From Agelaius tricolor (lineage: Eukaryota > Chordata > Aves > Passeriformes > Icteridae), in assembly GCA_023055355.1 (NCBI GenBank), contig JALJCS010000029.1, forward strand, positions 2,604,001 through 2,668,000: a stretch of 64,000 bases of DNA, read 5' to 3'. How positions within the stretch are numbered: the stretch's first letter is position 1; each line of letters starts with the position of its first letter. Of this stretch, positions 54,801-62,440 are shown piece after piece. The notes beneath the pieces were generated by a model. The model had not been told where the DNA came from, did no database searches, and saw nothing but the letters and a program-made list of their open reading frames with translations. Both the position numbers and the translations under genes were made by a program.

Positions 54801-57800
54801 AGGGTGAGAGCCTTGCACTGCAGCTCCCCAACCTGCTCATCAGTCTTTGTCACACTTGGTTATCAGCAGAGTTTTATAACACACAGATGTGTGAAGTCCT
54901 AAGGGGGATGGGGCTCATCTGCCCCAGCACTCAAGGTTACCAGCCCTTAAATCCTGCCCCAAATACAAACTGCCTGTTCTTACCAGGAGACAAAAAAGCC
55001 CATGAGGTGCCACCATGGGATGAGAAGCAGCTGCATGTGCCCTGCAGACTGTTTCAAGAGAAACATTCTGGAAGGAGACAACTCTTTCTCACCCAAGTAA
55101 GAGCACTGAGAGCACTGACAATCACCCACACCCCTGAGCCTTTCTGCACCTTCCTGTACGAGGGCACCAAGCGATGGCCATTCAGTGCCTCATCAGCTGA
55201 GCCACCTCTCCATGGCATGGGAAAAAGGGAAGAAACAGGGCAGCATTCAAAGCCTCAGGATGAGACATTGCCTTTAGTGTGGCAACAACCCACTGACCTC
55301 CCCTGTTGCTTTGGTTTTTTTAAGATTTTCTAAGCCTTCTGATGTTTGCATTCTTGTAACAAACTTTCTCACACACTTTCTGTAAATAACTCATTGTTTT
55401 GCATTCTTTTATGGAGGAGGAGAAATTTGATGGACTGTTGGTTTGTCCAGTGTCATTGGAGAGGTGGCACTGTCACCCTCCAATCCACTGTCACTTTTAG
55501 AAAACTATAAATGTTGGAGTCAGAAAATAAACTTCCCTTTTCTCTTCACCTTGAGAGCAGCAGTGTGTGTGCTTGTGTTCTTTCATGTCCTATAGTGACA
55601 CTTCCCACCTGGGCCAGGTGTGCTGCTGTCACCAAACCACAACCAGGGTGACACAGCCAGGCCCAGCAGTGGCACCTGCCCATCTCACTGCATCCTCCCC
55701 TCTGGAATGGGCAGGAACCATATCCTGGCATCCCAGCTGCCCTCCCAGATCCCTGGGCAGGGCTGAGGGCACTCACCACTCAGCTCTGGGGGAGGGCTCA
55801 GGTAGAAGGTGCAGTAAATGTCATTGTGCATCTGCAGCTCTGCGTGCATGGGCTTCTTCAGCAGGTCTGGGATCTTCTCCTCCTGGAAAGGAGTCTTTTC
55901 CAGGATGACTACAGCATCTGTGCCCTCTCCAGAGAGGCCAATCCTCTGGAATATAAATGGATAAAGTCATCAGCAACACAGATCCAGCACTGGGTGGCCA
56001 GTCTGAGGTCAGGGATCATGGCAGACTCCTCGCAGCCCCCAGCCCTCATGCCCAAAACCCCCTGTAGGACAGACATCCATCCAAAAACAAACAGTACATT
56101 TGCCTGGAAGCACAGCAGGAATTTGCTTCCCACATGGGAACACAAGTGGTTTTTGGGGTAGCTGGGGATGTGGTCAATGACTCAGCCCATCTGCACCTCC
56201 CCGGATGCTCCCAGGTTTCCTGTTGACCCACATCACCAATTTCATCTCTGACACTTCCCAGGAAGAGGGCAAAGGCAGGCCTGGGGATTTGCATCATTGT
56301 CAGGGAACAAGTTCTGGGGCAGGGGGCCTTACAGCTGCTCTGCTCCAAGGAACCACAGCCCCTGATCCAGAGGCCTCAGCGCACTGGTTTTGGGAGATGC
56401 TGGGAGTGGAACATCCTCCAGCCTCGCTCCTGTCTGTACAAAACCCAGGTGAGGCCTCACCACACCACCTGGGGAGAGCCACGGGGCTCCCAACCCTGTC
56501 AGCTTGAGAAGGAAGATGTGTGCTGATGCCTTTACAAACAGTTTGATGGGTGTTAATGGCTTTGAAATGGGTCCTAATGTCTCTATTGACTTTGGGCAGT
56601 TTGGCTCCAGAAAGAGACAAGGGTCTGCACAAGCCTGAATTTCGGGGGAAAATGGCAGGTTTAAGGGGGGATATGGGGTAAGGGGTTTGGGAAGGCTGTA
56701 CCTCCCTAGTAGCTCAGCCCATCGGGAGTGGAAGAGGGAAACATGCGGCCGGGAGTTAGGATAAAAGGGAGGCTGCGCCCTCCAAAACCTCGAGAGAAAA
56801 CCCTGCGGTCATGTGGCCCAGTGGGCTCCCTCCCTTGGAATAAAGCTGAAGGACTCCTCTATCTCCTTCTAAACATAAACCTCTGAGCAGGTTTGTGCCC
56901 AGTTGTTACTGCAGGAACCCACTGACTCGAGACCAAAGCAGCAGCCTGGAACCTCCCTGTCCTCATCTCCTGCTTGGCTGAACATCTTCAGGAGACAGAG
57001 GCCGAGACAGCTGCATGGTAACCTCGCCATGCACAACCCCAAGAATTACTGCACATTTTCCTGTAATGGCTGTACTATTTACAGTCCCGGAATCAGCACG
57101 CTGTGTGAAATACAAAGCTGAGTTTCATGTCAGGTACATACAGGCAATGTGTGTATTTGTGATTGCGATATGTGTGGAGACCAACAATGGGATAGTTGCA
57201 AATTCTAATAATAACTGAGGAAAGTAAAGCATGGAAGAAGGCCTTTGAACCCATCTTTTGTTTGCAATTAACCTTGGTTGATTTAGGAGCATTGGAATTA
57301 AAGCGTTAAGAATGTTGCTTTTTGCGTGCAGTTAAGACAAAGAGCTCTGCAATAATAACCTTTTAAAGTATAATTTTAGAATACTGCTTCTGTCCTTGAA
57401 ACTATAGCTTTGGAATATATATAAAGGAAATATGCTTATCTCACACCTTAATAAAGCAGAGAAAAACAGCCTGAGAAAGGAAGATGAACATCAACTCAAG
57501 GATTTATAGTTTTGACCAAGGGAAGCTGGACATCACTGTTATGAGATTTATAGTCCTTGTAATTAAAAGGTGGACCCACATCTGGGGAGCTGGACTTCAC
57601 CAGACGGGATTCGTCTTTCTTCTTTTGGAAACTGGACCACCACCATCTGGGGATACTCCTTTTGAGATACATCCTGAGAAAAACTAAATCACAATAGTGC
57701 ATAGAACTGTGATGCAATAAAAAATTGGGAATAGAAACTGCTGATGAGGAAAATTTGGAATAGAAACTGCTGAGAAAGCTGATGAGTACCCCTATAAATA

Positions 57801-58659
57801 CCTGTAAACCTCAACTATGGGTGTGCAGTTGGAGGGAAAACTGCCCCCACTGTACCCAGTGCTGTATTGCTCATACTTGACCATATTAATTAATAAAATG
57901 ATTGCTGCTTGAATATTGGCCTAGTCAAGTTTCTTATTTGTAACAGCTGCTTGCAATCCAGTGCCGCTTTACCTACCAAGCACGAACAACGTGCTGGAAC
58001 CCAAAGGCACCAAATCATACTAACAAGAGGATTGCAACAAGGCCTCCAGCCGCCTCCCCGGCCGCCAGCTCCGCCTGGTTGGGGCCGGGCCAGGCTGGAA
58101 AAGCGGGCCGGGGCTGAGCCGGGCCAGGCTGGAAAAGCGGGCCGGGGCCGAGGCCGGGCCAGGCTAGGCTGGAAAAGCGGGCCGGGGCCGATGCCGGGCC
58201 AGGCTAGGCTGGAAAAGCGGGCCGGGGCCGAGGCCGGGCCAGGCTAGGCTGGAAAAGCGGGCCGGGGCCGAGGCCGGGCCAGGCTAGGCTGGAAAAGCGG
58301 GCCGGGGCCGAGGCCGGGCTGGAAAAGCGGGCCGGGGCCGAAGCCGAAGCCGATGCTGGGCCGGGCTGCCCGGGGGCTCGCAGCACGCGCTGCCGGGGGC
58401 GGGGCCTGCCCGAGCGCGCCGCCGGGGGCGGGGCCGTGCCCTCAGCGGGAAAGATGGCGGCCGGCGCGACCGCCCCCCCACTCCCCGGTACCTCGGCGTG
58501 CAGGAACACGATCTTGTCCCGCGCCGACTCCCGCAGGACGCGCCGCACCCGCAGGTCCGACAGCGTGAATGCGGCGGCGGCGCCGCCTTGAGTGGCGGCC
58601 CCGCCATTTTTCTCCTCCTCCTCCTCCCGCTTCCTCTTCGGCTGCGGGCCCTCCGCCAT
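39408..58659 (-). CDS. DCPS: DCPS, scavenger mRNA-decapping enzyme (m7GpppX diphosphatase)
   Basis: HIT-family pyrophosphatase that hydrolyses the m7GpppN cap left after 3'-to-5' mRNA decay; a homodimer shuttling between nucleus and cytoplasm. Six coding segments, 58659-58492, 55945-55777, 47440-47295, 44738-44625, 40595-40485 and 39674-39408, join in frame to 324 residues (human 337). The N-terminus [16 protein letters not shown] carries a KRKR-type nuclear signal and a Glu run. By alignment to the remembered human protein (offset 13), cap-stacking Trp162 and Leu193, Glu172, Asp192 and Lys194 are kept. The catalytic triad His262-x-His264-x-His266 in YYHLHVHF and His255 are kept as well. The start is chosen from the match to the human N-terminus and the CpG-rich context. 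The bird N-terminal region is Ala- and Glu-rich and somewhat shorter. Confidence 0.97.
40485..40595 (-). CDS. DCPS: DCPS exon 5
   Basis: This is a phase-0 exon of 37 codons between cacctgcag and gtgagt. Encodes [20 protein letters not shown] through [11 protein letters not shown] 19-bp minisatellite begins about 120 bp upstream in the adjoining intron. Confidence 0.96.
40716..41113 (+). repeat. 19-bp minisatellite with higher-order structure, about 21 copies
   Basis: Unit atatttgtgttacacaggg and variants. A four-unit block repeats (units 1-4 and 12-15), and a three-unit 57-bp block repeats (units 6-8 and 9-11). All three forward frames are open, which makes spurious ORFs. Confidence 0.95.
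41650..42040 (+). mobile_element. Possible LTR-derived sequence
   Basis: Starts near tgttaatttgtcccag, contains ggatttataccctgg and a GT-rich stretch. The layout suggests an LTR, but there are no firm ends or duplications. Confidence 0.3.
42789..42809 (+). repeat. Poly-A tract (21)
   Basis: A run followed by A-rich gagaaaaaaaagaaagg, in a DCPS intron. Confidence 0.85.
44277..44330 (+). repeat. A-rich simple repeat
   Basis: 17 A residues followed by degenerate caaaa repeats. Confidence 0.85.
44625..44738 (-). CDS. DCPS: DCPS exon 4: cap-binding segment
   Basis: This is a phase-0 exon of 38 codons between tctctttcag and gttggt. Encodes [20 protein letters not shown] then [18 protein letters not shown], with the cap-stacking Trp at its first codon. 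Confidence 0.96.
47295..47440 (-). CDS. DCPS: DCPS exon 3
   Basis: The acceptor is tgttcctag and the donor is gtacgg. Encodes (E)[19 protein letters not shown] through [16 protein letters not shown], the N-terminal domain and domain-swap hinge. Confidence 0.96.
52028..52560 (-). mobile_element. CR1 LINE 3' fragment, reverse orientation
   Basis: Reverse complement of the CR1 3' part: cagaatgaccaggttggaag at its left marks the element's 3' end, followed by the inverted body (ctgggcagccattccag, ctttttcctgataccaacctg, ttgtccaggctgagcacccc). Confidence 0.9.
54158..54705 (+). mobile_element. CR1 LINE 3' fragment
   Basis: Runs from gagaccccacctgcagggctg through ggggtgttcagcctggagag and ttaaggtcccttccaaccc to attctgtgatt. 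Lies in DCPS intron 2, antisense to the gene. Confidence 0.92.
55338..55601 (+). mobile_element. LTR of an endogenous retrovirus (solo)
   Basis: Contains a TATA-like ctataaatg (about 55504), AATAAA about 20 bp further on, and ends ctatagtgaca, the usual U3-R-U5 order. The left border is approximate and no duplication was identified. Confidence 0.5.
55777..55945 (-). CDS. DCPS: DCPS exon 2
   Basis: The acceptor is atattccag and the donor is gtgagt. Encodes [20 protein letters not shown] through [17 protein letters not shown] plus one base. [11 protein letters not shown] is nearly identical to the human protein. Confidence 0.95.
56637..56915 (+). mobile_element. LTR of an endogenous retrovirus
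   Basis: Has a gataaaaggg TATA-like box at about 56760, the AATAAA-containing ggaataaagctgaaggactc at about 56838, and a terminus ttgttactgca. Oriented antisense to DCPS within intron 1. Confidence 0.6.
57217..57945 (+). mobile_element. Second, unrelated LTR-like element
   Basis: AT-rich, with TATA-like cctataaatacc near 57790, AATAAA near 57895 and terminus cttatttgtaaca at 57945. The left border is uncertain. It is not similar to the LTR just before it. Confidence 0.55.
58081..58350 (+). repeat. GC-rich minisatellite beside DCPS exon 1, unit about 40 bp
   Basis: Seven copies of ggctggaaaagcgggccggg at 34, 40, 40, 40, 40 and 30-bp steps. CpG-rich and G-run-rich. Confidence 0.92.
58492..58659 (-). 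CDS. DCPS: DCPS exon 1 with start codon
   Basis: Encodes 56 residues from [16 protein letters not shown] to the conserved [15 protein letters not shown], then donor gtaccg. The exon is phase 0. The acidic and Ala runs are encoded by short GAG/GAA and GCC/GCG repeats. Confidence 0.92.
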
Positions 58660-59244
58660 GGCTCGCGCCCGCCCCCGCACTGCACACGCGCGGCGCCTCG
58701 GGGAGCGCTGAGCCATGGCGCCCCCTGGCGGCTCGGAGGTCGCGCACCCCCGCGGCTCCTCCTCCCACAAACGCCCGAACCGAAGATTGAGACAAAAATA
58801 AATACCCAACACCATCAAAATGTAAAACTTCTGCATTTTCGTAGTCGCAACGATTCCGTGCAGCGTCACTGCCTGTCTCATATCTTGTCCTGCCCATAGG
58901 CGCCCAGCAGGCGTCTTGTCAGCTTAGTAGGGGTTCCAGAGCCCCCAGGACAGAGAATGCCAGCACAGTAAAGAGCTCTCATGACCCTGAGAACCACCCG
59001 ATACCAGAGCTTAGTGTTTGTGTGATGGATGTCCCTGTTCCCGCTGAGGAGATTTTGGCCACCATGACGTGGTGGGCTCCAGTCTGCTGTCCCTCATGGA
59101 TGTGGAGAACTCCCTATCTTTGGTCCCAGGTCTGGTCTGAGCAGCTCAGGTTTGACCTCAAGGTCCAATGGGACATGCCAACATCCAGATCCAACGGCAA
59201 CAGCTCCATGATGCCCATGAGAATGCATCTGCCTGCTCCCAGCA
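58660..59244. other. TIRAP-DCPS intergenic interval
   Basis: 585 bp separate the DCPS ATG from the TIRAP stop. The TIRAP 3' UTR must end here or run into the DCPS promoter. No AATAAA or ATTAAA is visible on the - strand, so the end is unknown. Confidence 0.6.
58717..58734 (-). promoter_or_regulatory. CTCF-like motif between TIRAP and DCPS
   Basis: On the - strand the sequence reads GAGCCGCCAGGGGGCGCC, one mismatch from the CCASYAGRGGGC core as I recall it. It lies about 60 bp upstream of the DCPS ATG. Confidence 0.45.
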
Positions 59245-59288
59245 CTACTCCATGCTTTTTGTGGAGCTCTTGCACAGTTCCTGGAGGT
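59245..59288 (-). CDS. TIRAP: TIRAP terminal coding exon
   Basis: The acceptor is gtccctgcag. The split codon T|AC gives Tyr, then LQELCKSSTKSME and TAG at 59247-59245. The human protein has YLQTLS at the same point, which supports the 140-bp intron 59289-59428. Confidence 0.85.
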
Positions 59289-60319
59289 CTGCAGGGACAG
59301 CAGATGAGCTCCATTAGCAAACAATTATTCTAAAAATCAACTTTAAATAAACGTATGGAATGTGGTCCATTCCCATAGTCCTCACCCCAACGGACTGAGG
59401 TTTCACCAGCATCCCAGAGGATACTCACAGCGCATGACAGTGTCTCTGATCTGCCTGAAGCTCTTCTCCTTCAGCGCCATGTAGATGTAGTAGATGTTCC
59501 GCAGCTCCCTGGGATAGTCCTTGCGATCCACGTCCTTCAGCACTGGGATGGTTCGTCCGTTGGCCATGGGAGCCTCAGCCAAGGCCTGGTGCATCTGGTA
59601 CCTGCACCAGGGGTCCTGCAGGAAGCCGGGGGTTATGAGCATGACCCAGCAGTGGCTGTTCTGCACGGCATCACACAGCTCTGTCACCACCGCGCTCCCC
59701 GCCACCGCGTCCCGCAGCTGCAGGAAGCACCGTAAGCTCTCGGGCTGGCCCTCCAGGTAGGACACCAGCTCTGACACCAGCTCCACGTCCCCCTCACTGT
59801 GGCAGATGCAGACGTCGTAGCTCTTGTCCCACCGGGGACTGTGCGAGGCGCTGATGTCCACTGCTGACACAGGAGACAGGGAGATGGAGCTGGTGGCCAA
59901 GCTCGTGCCAGGAGAAGAGCTGGAGCTCTTGGCAGAGGATGAGGAGGAGGAGGAGGAAGGTGAGGATGAAGCAGAGTGGCTGGACTTGAGGCTTTCCACT
60001 GAGCTGGGCTTGGGTTTGTGCAGGAGCCTCCTAAACCAACCTGCAGAGTGAGGTCACAGTCAGTTTTGGGGGCTCAGCAGCCCCTGGACTTCCCAAGCAC
60101 AGCATCATTCAATCAGCAGGATGCCCCCAGATGGAAAGGGGTGGGTAGGATCTCACCTTGACCCCAAAACCATCCTGGTCCCTGAAACTGAGCTGCCACC
60201 AACACCTGAATGCCATGGCATCGTGAGGAGCAGCCCATGGGCACCCTGGTGTTCTGTTGGGGAAGGGATGCTGTGAGGGAGGGGACAGAGCCAGGTTTGC
60301 TCCCAGACTCACCAGCCAT
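59245..60319 (-). CDS. TIRAP: TIRAP (MAL), TIR-domain adaptor bridging TLR2/TLR4 to MyD88
   Basis: Membrane-recruited adaptor that brings MyD88 to TLR2 and TLR4. Coding segments 60319-60313, 60040-59429 and 59288-59245 join in frame to 220 residues (human 221). The N-terminus MAGWFRRLLHKPKP matches the basic phosphoinositide-binding region of mammals (MADWFRQ...). Residues about 15-70 are a Ser-rich linker with runs of 8 and 5 Ser. The TIR domain covers about 73-211: box 1 YDVCICHS (77-84), LRCFLQLRDA leading into the BB loop (113-125), ITPGFLQDPWCRYQM, and C-terminal YLQELCKSSTKSME. Against the remembered human protein (offset 9), Pro125 is Ala116, Cys174 is Arg165 and Ser180 is Lys171. Tyr86, Tyr106, Tyr159, Tyr187 and Cys89, 91, 116, 134, 142 and 157 are kept. 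Skipping the 59428 donor would instead end in CEYPLGCW and a stop at 59403. Confidence 0.95.
59429..60040 (-). CDS. TIRAP: TIRAP main exon: basic segment, Ser-rich linker and most of TIR
   Basis: The acceptor is actctgcag and the donor is gtgagt. Encodes WFRRLLHKPKPSS, the Ser-rich linker and the TIR domain up to DTVMR, ending with one base of Tyr207. Confidence 0.96.
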
Positions 60320-60367
60320 AGTGGGCAGCACACTGCTCAGCCACTGATTGCCAGCAGGACACCTCTC
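60313..60367 (-). CDS. TIRAP: TIRAP exon with start codon
   Basis: The donor gtgagt follows 60313 and acceptor ctgctctcag precedes 60367. The ATG at 60319-60317 gives MA plus one base of Gly3. The upstream 48 bases are open in the same frame (ERCPAGNQWLSSVLPT), so an upstream start is possible. Confidence 0.85.
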
Positions 60368-61103
60368 CTGAGAGCAGAAAAGAGGAATTAAAAACTGAGA
60401 GCAATAACTGCTTCATGGCAGGCCTCAGCCCAGTCTGTTCCAGGGATCTGCATCTCTGGGGTCCTCTTACAGCCCCAAAATCACCCCCAGCACATCTGCC
60501 TCTCCCCAAAATGTGCTAGGAAGGAACATTTACCTATTACTGGCTCTCTCCACTGGAGATACACACCTGCAGCAAGCGAGGCCAAGAGAGAATGGGGAGG
60601 AGAAACCCTCATTCCCATCAGTGGGAAAAGGATCCTGTGGAGAGGAGAAGGGGAAATCAGCTGGGATCACCAGGGATGGACTGGGTGCTGGCAAACCAAA
60701 GGCAGTGTGTGTGATGCCCAGAGCTGTGCATCCTTGGTGCTGCCTGCCCTAGCATTCCTGTCTGTTCCCTGCCAGCTCACACCATCCTTGACACTGTGCT
60801 CCCAGCACGGTTTAGGGAGCCCAGACACTCCCTGCAGACACCCAGGAACAGCAACACGGCAAACAGCTGCTGTTTTCCACTGCTGGCATCATCCCTTCCG
60901 AACTGAAACACCCCACGTCATGCTGAAGCCTTTCCCCTACTCCAAAAACAGCACAGGACAGCAGGAAATGCCCACAAAACCCCAGCACACCCACGGAAAC
61001 CACAGTGCCCAAGAGTCACCACTCAGTGACAGCCAAAAGCTCAAGTGTGAGTGGAACAATGAGCAGGGACAGTGAGCAGTGGGGGAAGTTGGAGGGATCT
61101 TAC

Positions 61104-61187
61104 CTGGAATGCAGGAGTCCGGCACTGGAGCAGGGAAGGGGATGCATCAGCCCCTGGGTTTGGCAAAGAAAGATCTTCTGGGATTAC
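61104..61187 (-). other. Candidate upstream TIRAP exon
   Basis: On the - strand 84 nt lie between a polypyrimidine acceptor (tttcccacccag) and a donor CAG|GTAAGA. The sequence has no stop in the frame that joins the TIRAP start exon without a phase shift. It may be 5' UTR or coding, or chance. Confidence 0.3.
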
Positions 61188-61780
61188 CTGGGTGGGAAAG
61201 GACAGGTAGGATGTTCACTCTGCAGTCTGATGGGGTCTGCAGTGAATGGTGGGGCTGATCCATCCTTGCAGCTGCCACTTCCAGGAGCGGTTCCCAGTGA
61301 AGCCCCCCCAGGGTGGAAATGAGGGCAGGGGCACCCACCTGCCTCCCCAGGAACAGAGTGGAGGAGCTCCCTGAGCACCCAGGTGTCCCCAGCTGCCAGC
61401 AGCTCCAGCCTCTGCTGGGAAATGTGAAAGCACAGGCAGGGTAAATGGGCTGGGACTGCAGGGAGGGGAAGCCAAGCCTCACCAGGGGCCTCCCTCCCAC
61501 ATCCGCCACATGCCGTCACTAATGGGTGTCAGAGTGCCCAGCCCTCACCAGCACCCTGCTCTCTTCTCCTCCCTGGTTTCCTGACTAAATACAGACAGGT
61601 CCATCTTTGCCACTCACACTTACTTCATGAGTTAAATTTACCTAACAAGTCATTTTTTCACCCCAAAATCACCCCTGTATTTCTCCTTCCCCAGGTCTCG
61701 TTCTCCTGGTGCTGCTGGTGGTGGCCAACAACTGACACTGCCTTCATCTCCTCATCATCCTCAACCCCTCCTCCTTGGGA

Positions 61781-61874
61781 GATGGAACCAGGACTCACCT
61801 GGAGCTCATCTCTCACAGGGCATTGAGGAGGAACCACCTGTGAGAGATGAGCTCCAGGTGAGTCCAGTTCCATC
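61781..61874. repeat. Long near-perfect hairpin (inverted repeat)
   Basis: Arms 61791-61819 and 61837-61865 are perfect 29-bp reverse complements around a 17-nt loop. After a small bulge, 61781-61788 pairs with 61867-61874 for another 8 bp. Each arm holds CAG|GTGAGT-type donor sequence, on opposite strands. Confidence 0.95.
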
Positions 61875-62349
61875 CCCAAGAACCTGGGGGGGTCTCCAGG
61901 GCCCACATGCCCATCCAGCTCCCTGACAGGCTGTTCCTGGCACAGGAGGTTTCCCCATCTCTTCCCTGCCTAGTGGACAATGCCTGGACCTCTGATGTGG
62001 ACACTGTCCCACACCCCATGGGACACCAGGAGAAGGGGCCCTGGGGTCCAGCCCTGCTGCTGAATGTGTCCTTCCCTCTCCCATCCGAGTCCTCACCCTG
62101 GATAACAGCAAAGCCCCCTGACCTCAGATCCCCAGAGAAGCTGGCCCTGGCACTCACACAGGAGCATCTCCAGAGTGAGCCCAGGGTGGACCAGAGCACA
62201 AAGCTGGGTCAGCATCTCCCTCACTGTTAACCCTGAAGCAGAGTAGTGACGATCACACCCCACTGTGCACAGTACCACAGCTCCAGCTGTGGGGTCCCCA
62301 AACCCCAGGAGCTGGGCCAGGATCCACCAAGGTGGGTCCTCACCTCTAG

Positions 62350-62440
62350 CCCAGCAGAGAGAATTGTAGAACCCCAGAAGAGTTTGGGGTGGAAGGGACC
62401 TTAAAGACCATCTTGTTCCAAGTCCCTTCCAGCAATCCAG
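62350..62440 (-). mobile_element. CR1 LINE 3' end, short reverse fragment
   Basis: Reads agaattgtagaaccccagaa, gtttggggtggaagggacct and taaagaccatcttgttccaag, the inverted extreme 3' end of CR1. Confidence 0.75.

Larger units (their letters stand above)
47441..55776 (-). other. DCPS intron 2
   Basis: This 8.3-kb intron holds CR1 fragments in both orientations (52028-52560 and 54158-54705) and an LTR (about 55338-55601). No coding exon is seen. The 44739-47294 intron likewise shows nothing recognisable. Confidence 0.65.
55946..58491 (-). other. DCPS intron 1
   Basis: Holds two different LTR-like elements in + orientation (56637-56915 and about 57217-57945) and a GC-rich 40-bp minisatellite (58081-58350) next to exon 1. 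Confidence 0.65.
58340..58780 (-). promoter_or_regulatory. DCPS CpG-island promoter
   Basis: CpG-dense region over and just upstream of the DCPS start codon. It includes a YY1-type AAGATGGCGGC at 58451-58461, just inside intron 1, and a CTCF-like site at 58717-58734. The transcription start is not determinable from sequence. Confidence 0.6.

Noticed and set aside
56903..57218. Possible retroviral coding remnant between two LTRs
   Set aside because: Short frames show no recognisable gag, pol or env motif.
58081..58350. Possible CRISPR-like array
   Set aside because: The regularly spaced copies are contiguous tandem repeats without unique spacers, in a vertebrate genome.
58204..58881. 225-residue - strand frame around DCPS exon 1
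   Set aside because: Only 58659-58492 is coding; the remainder is the promoter side and the 40-bp repeat in intron 1.
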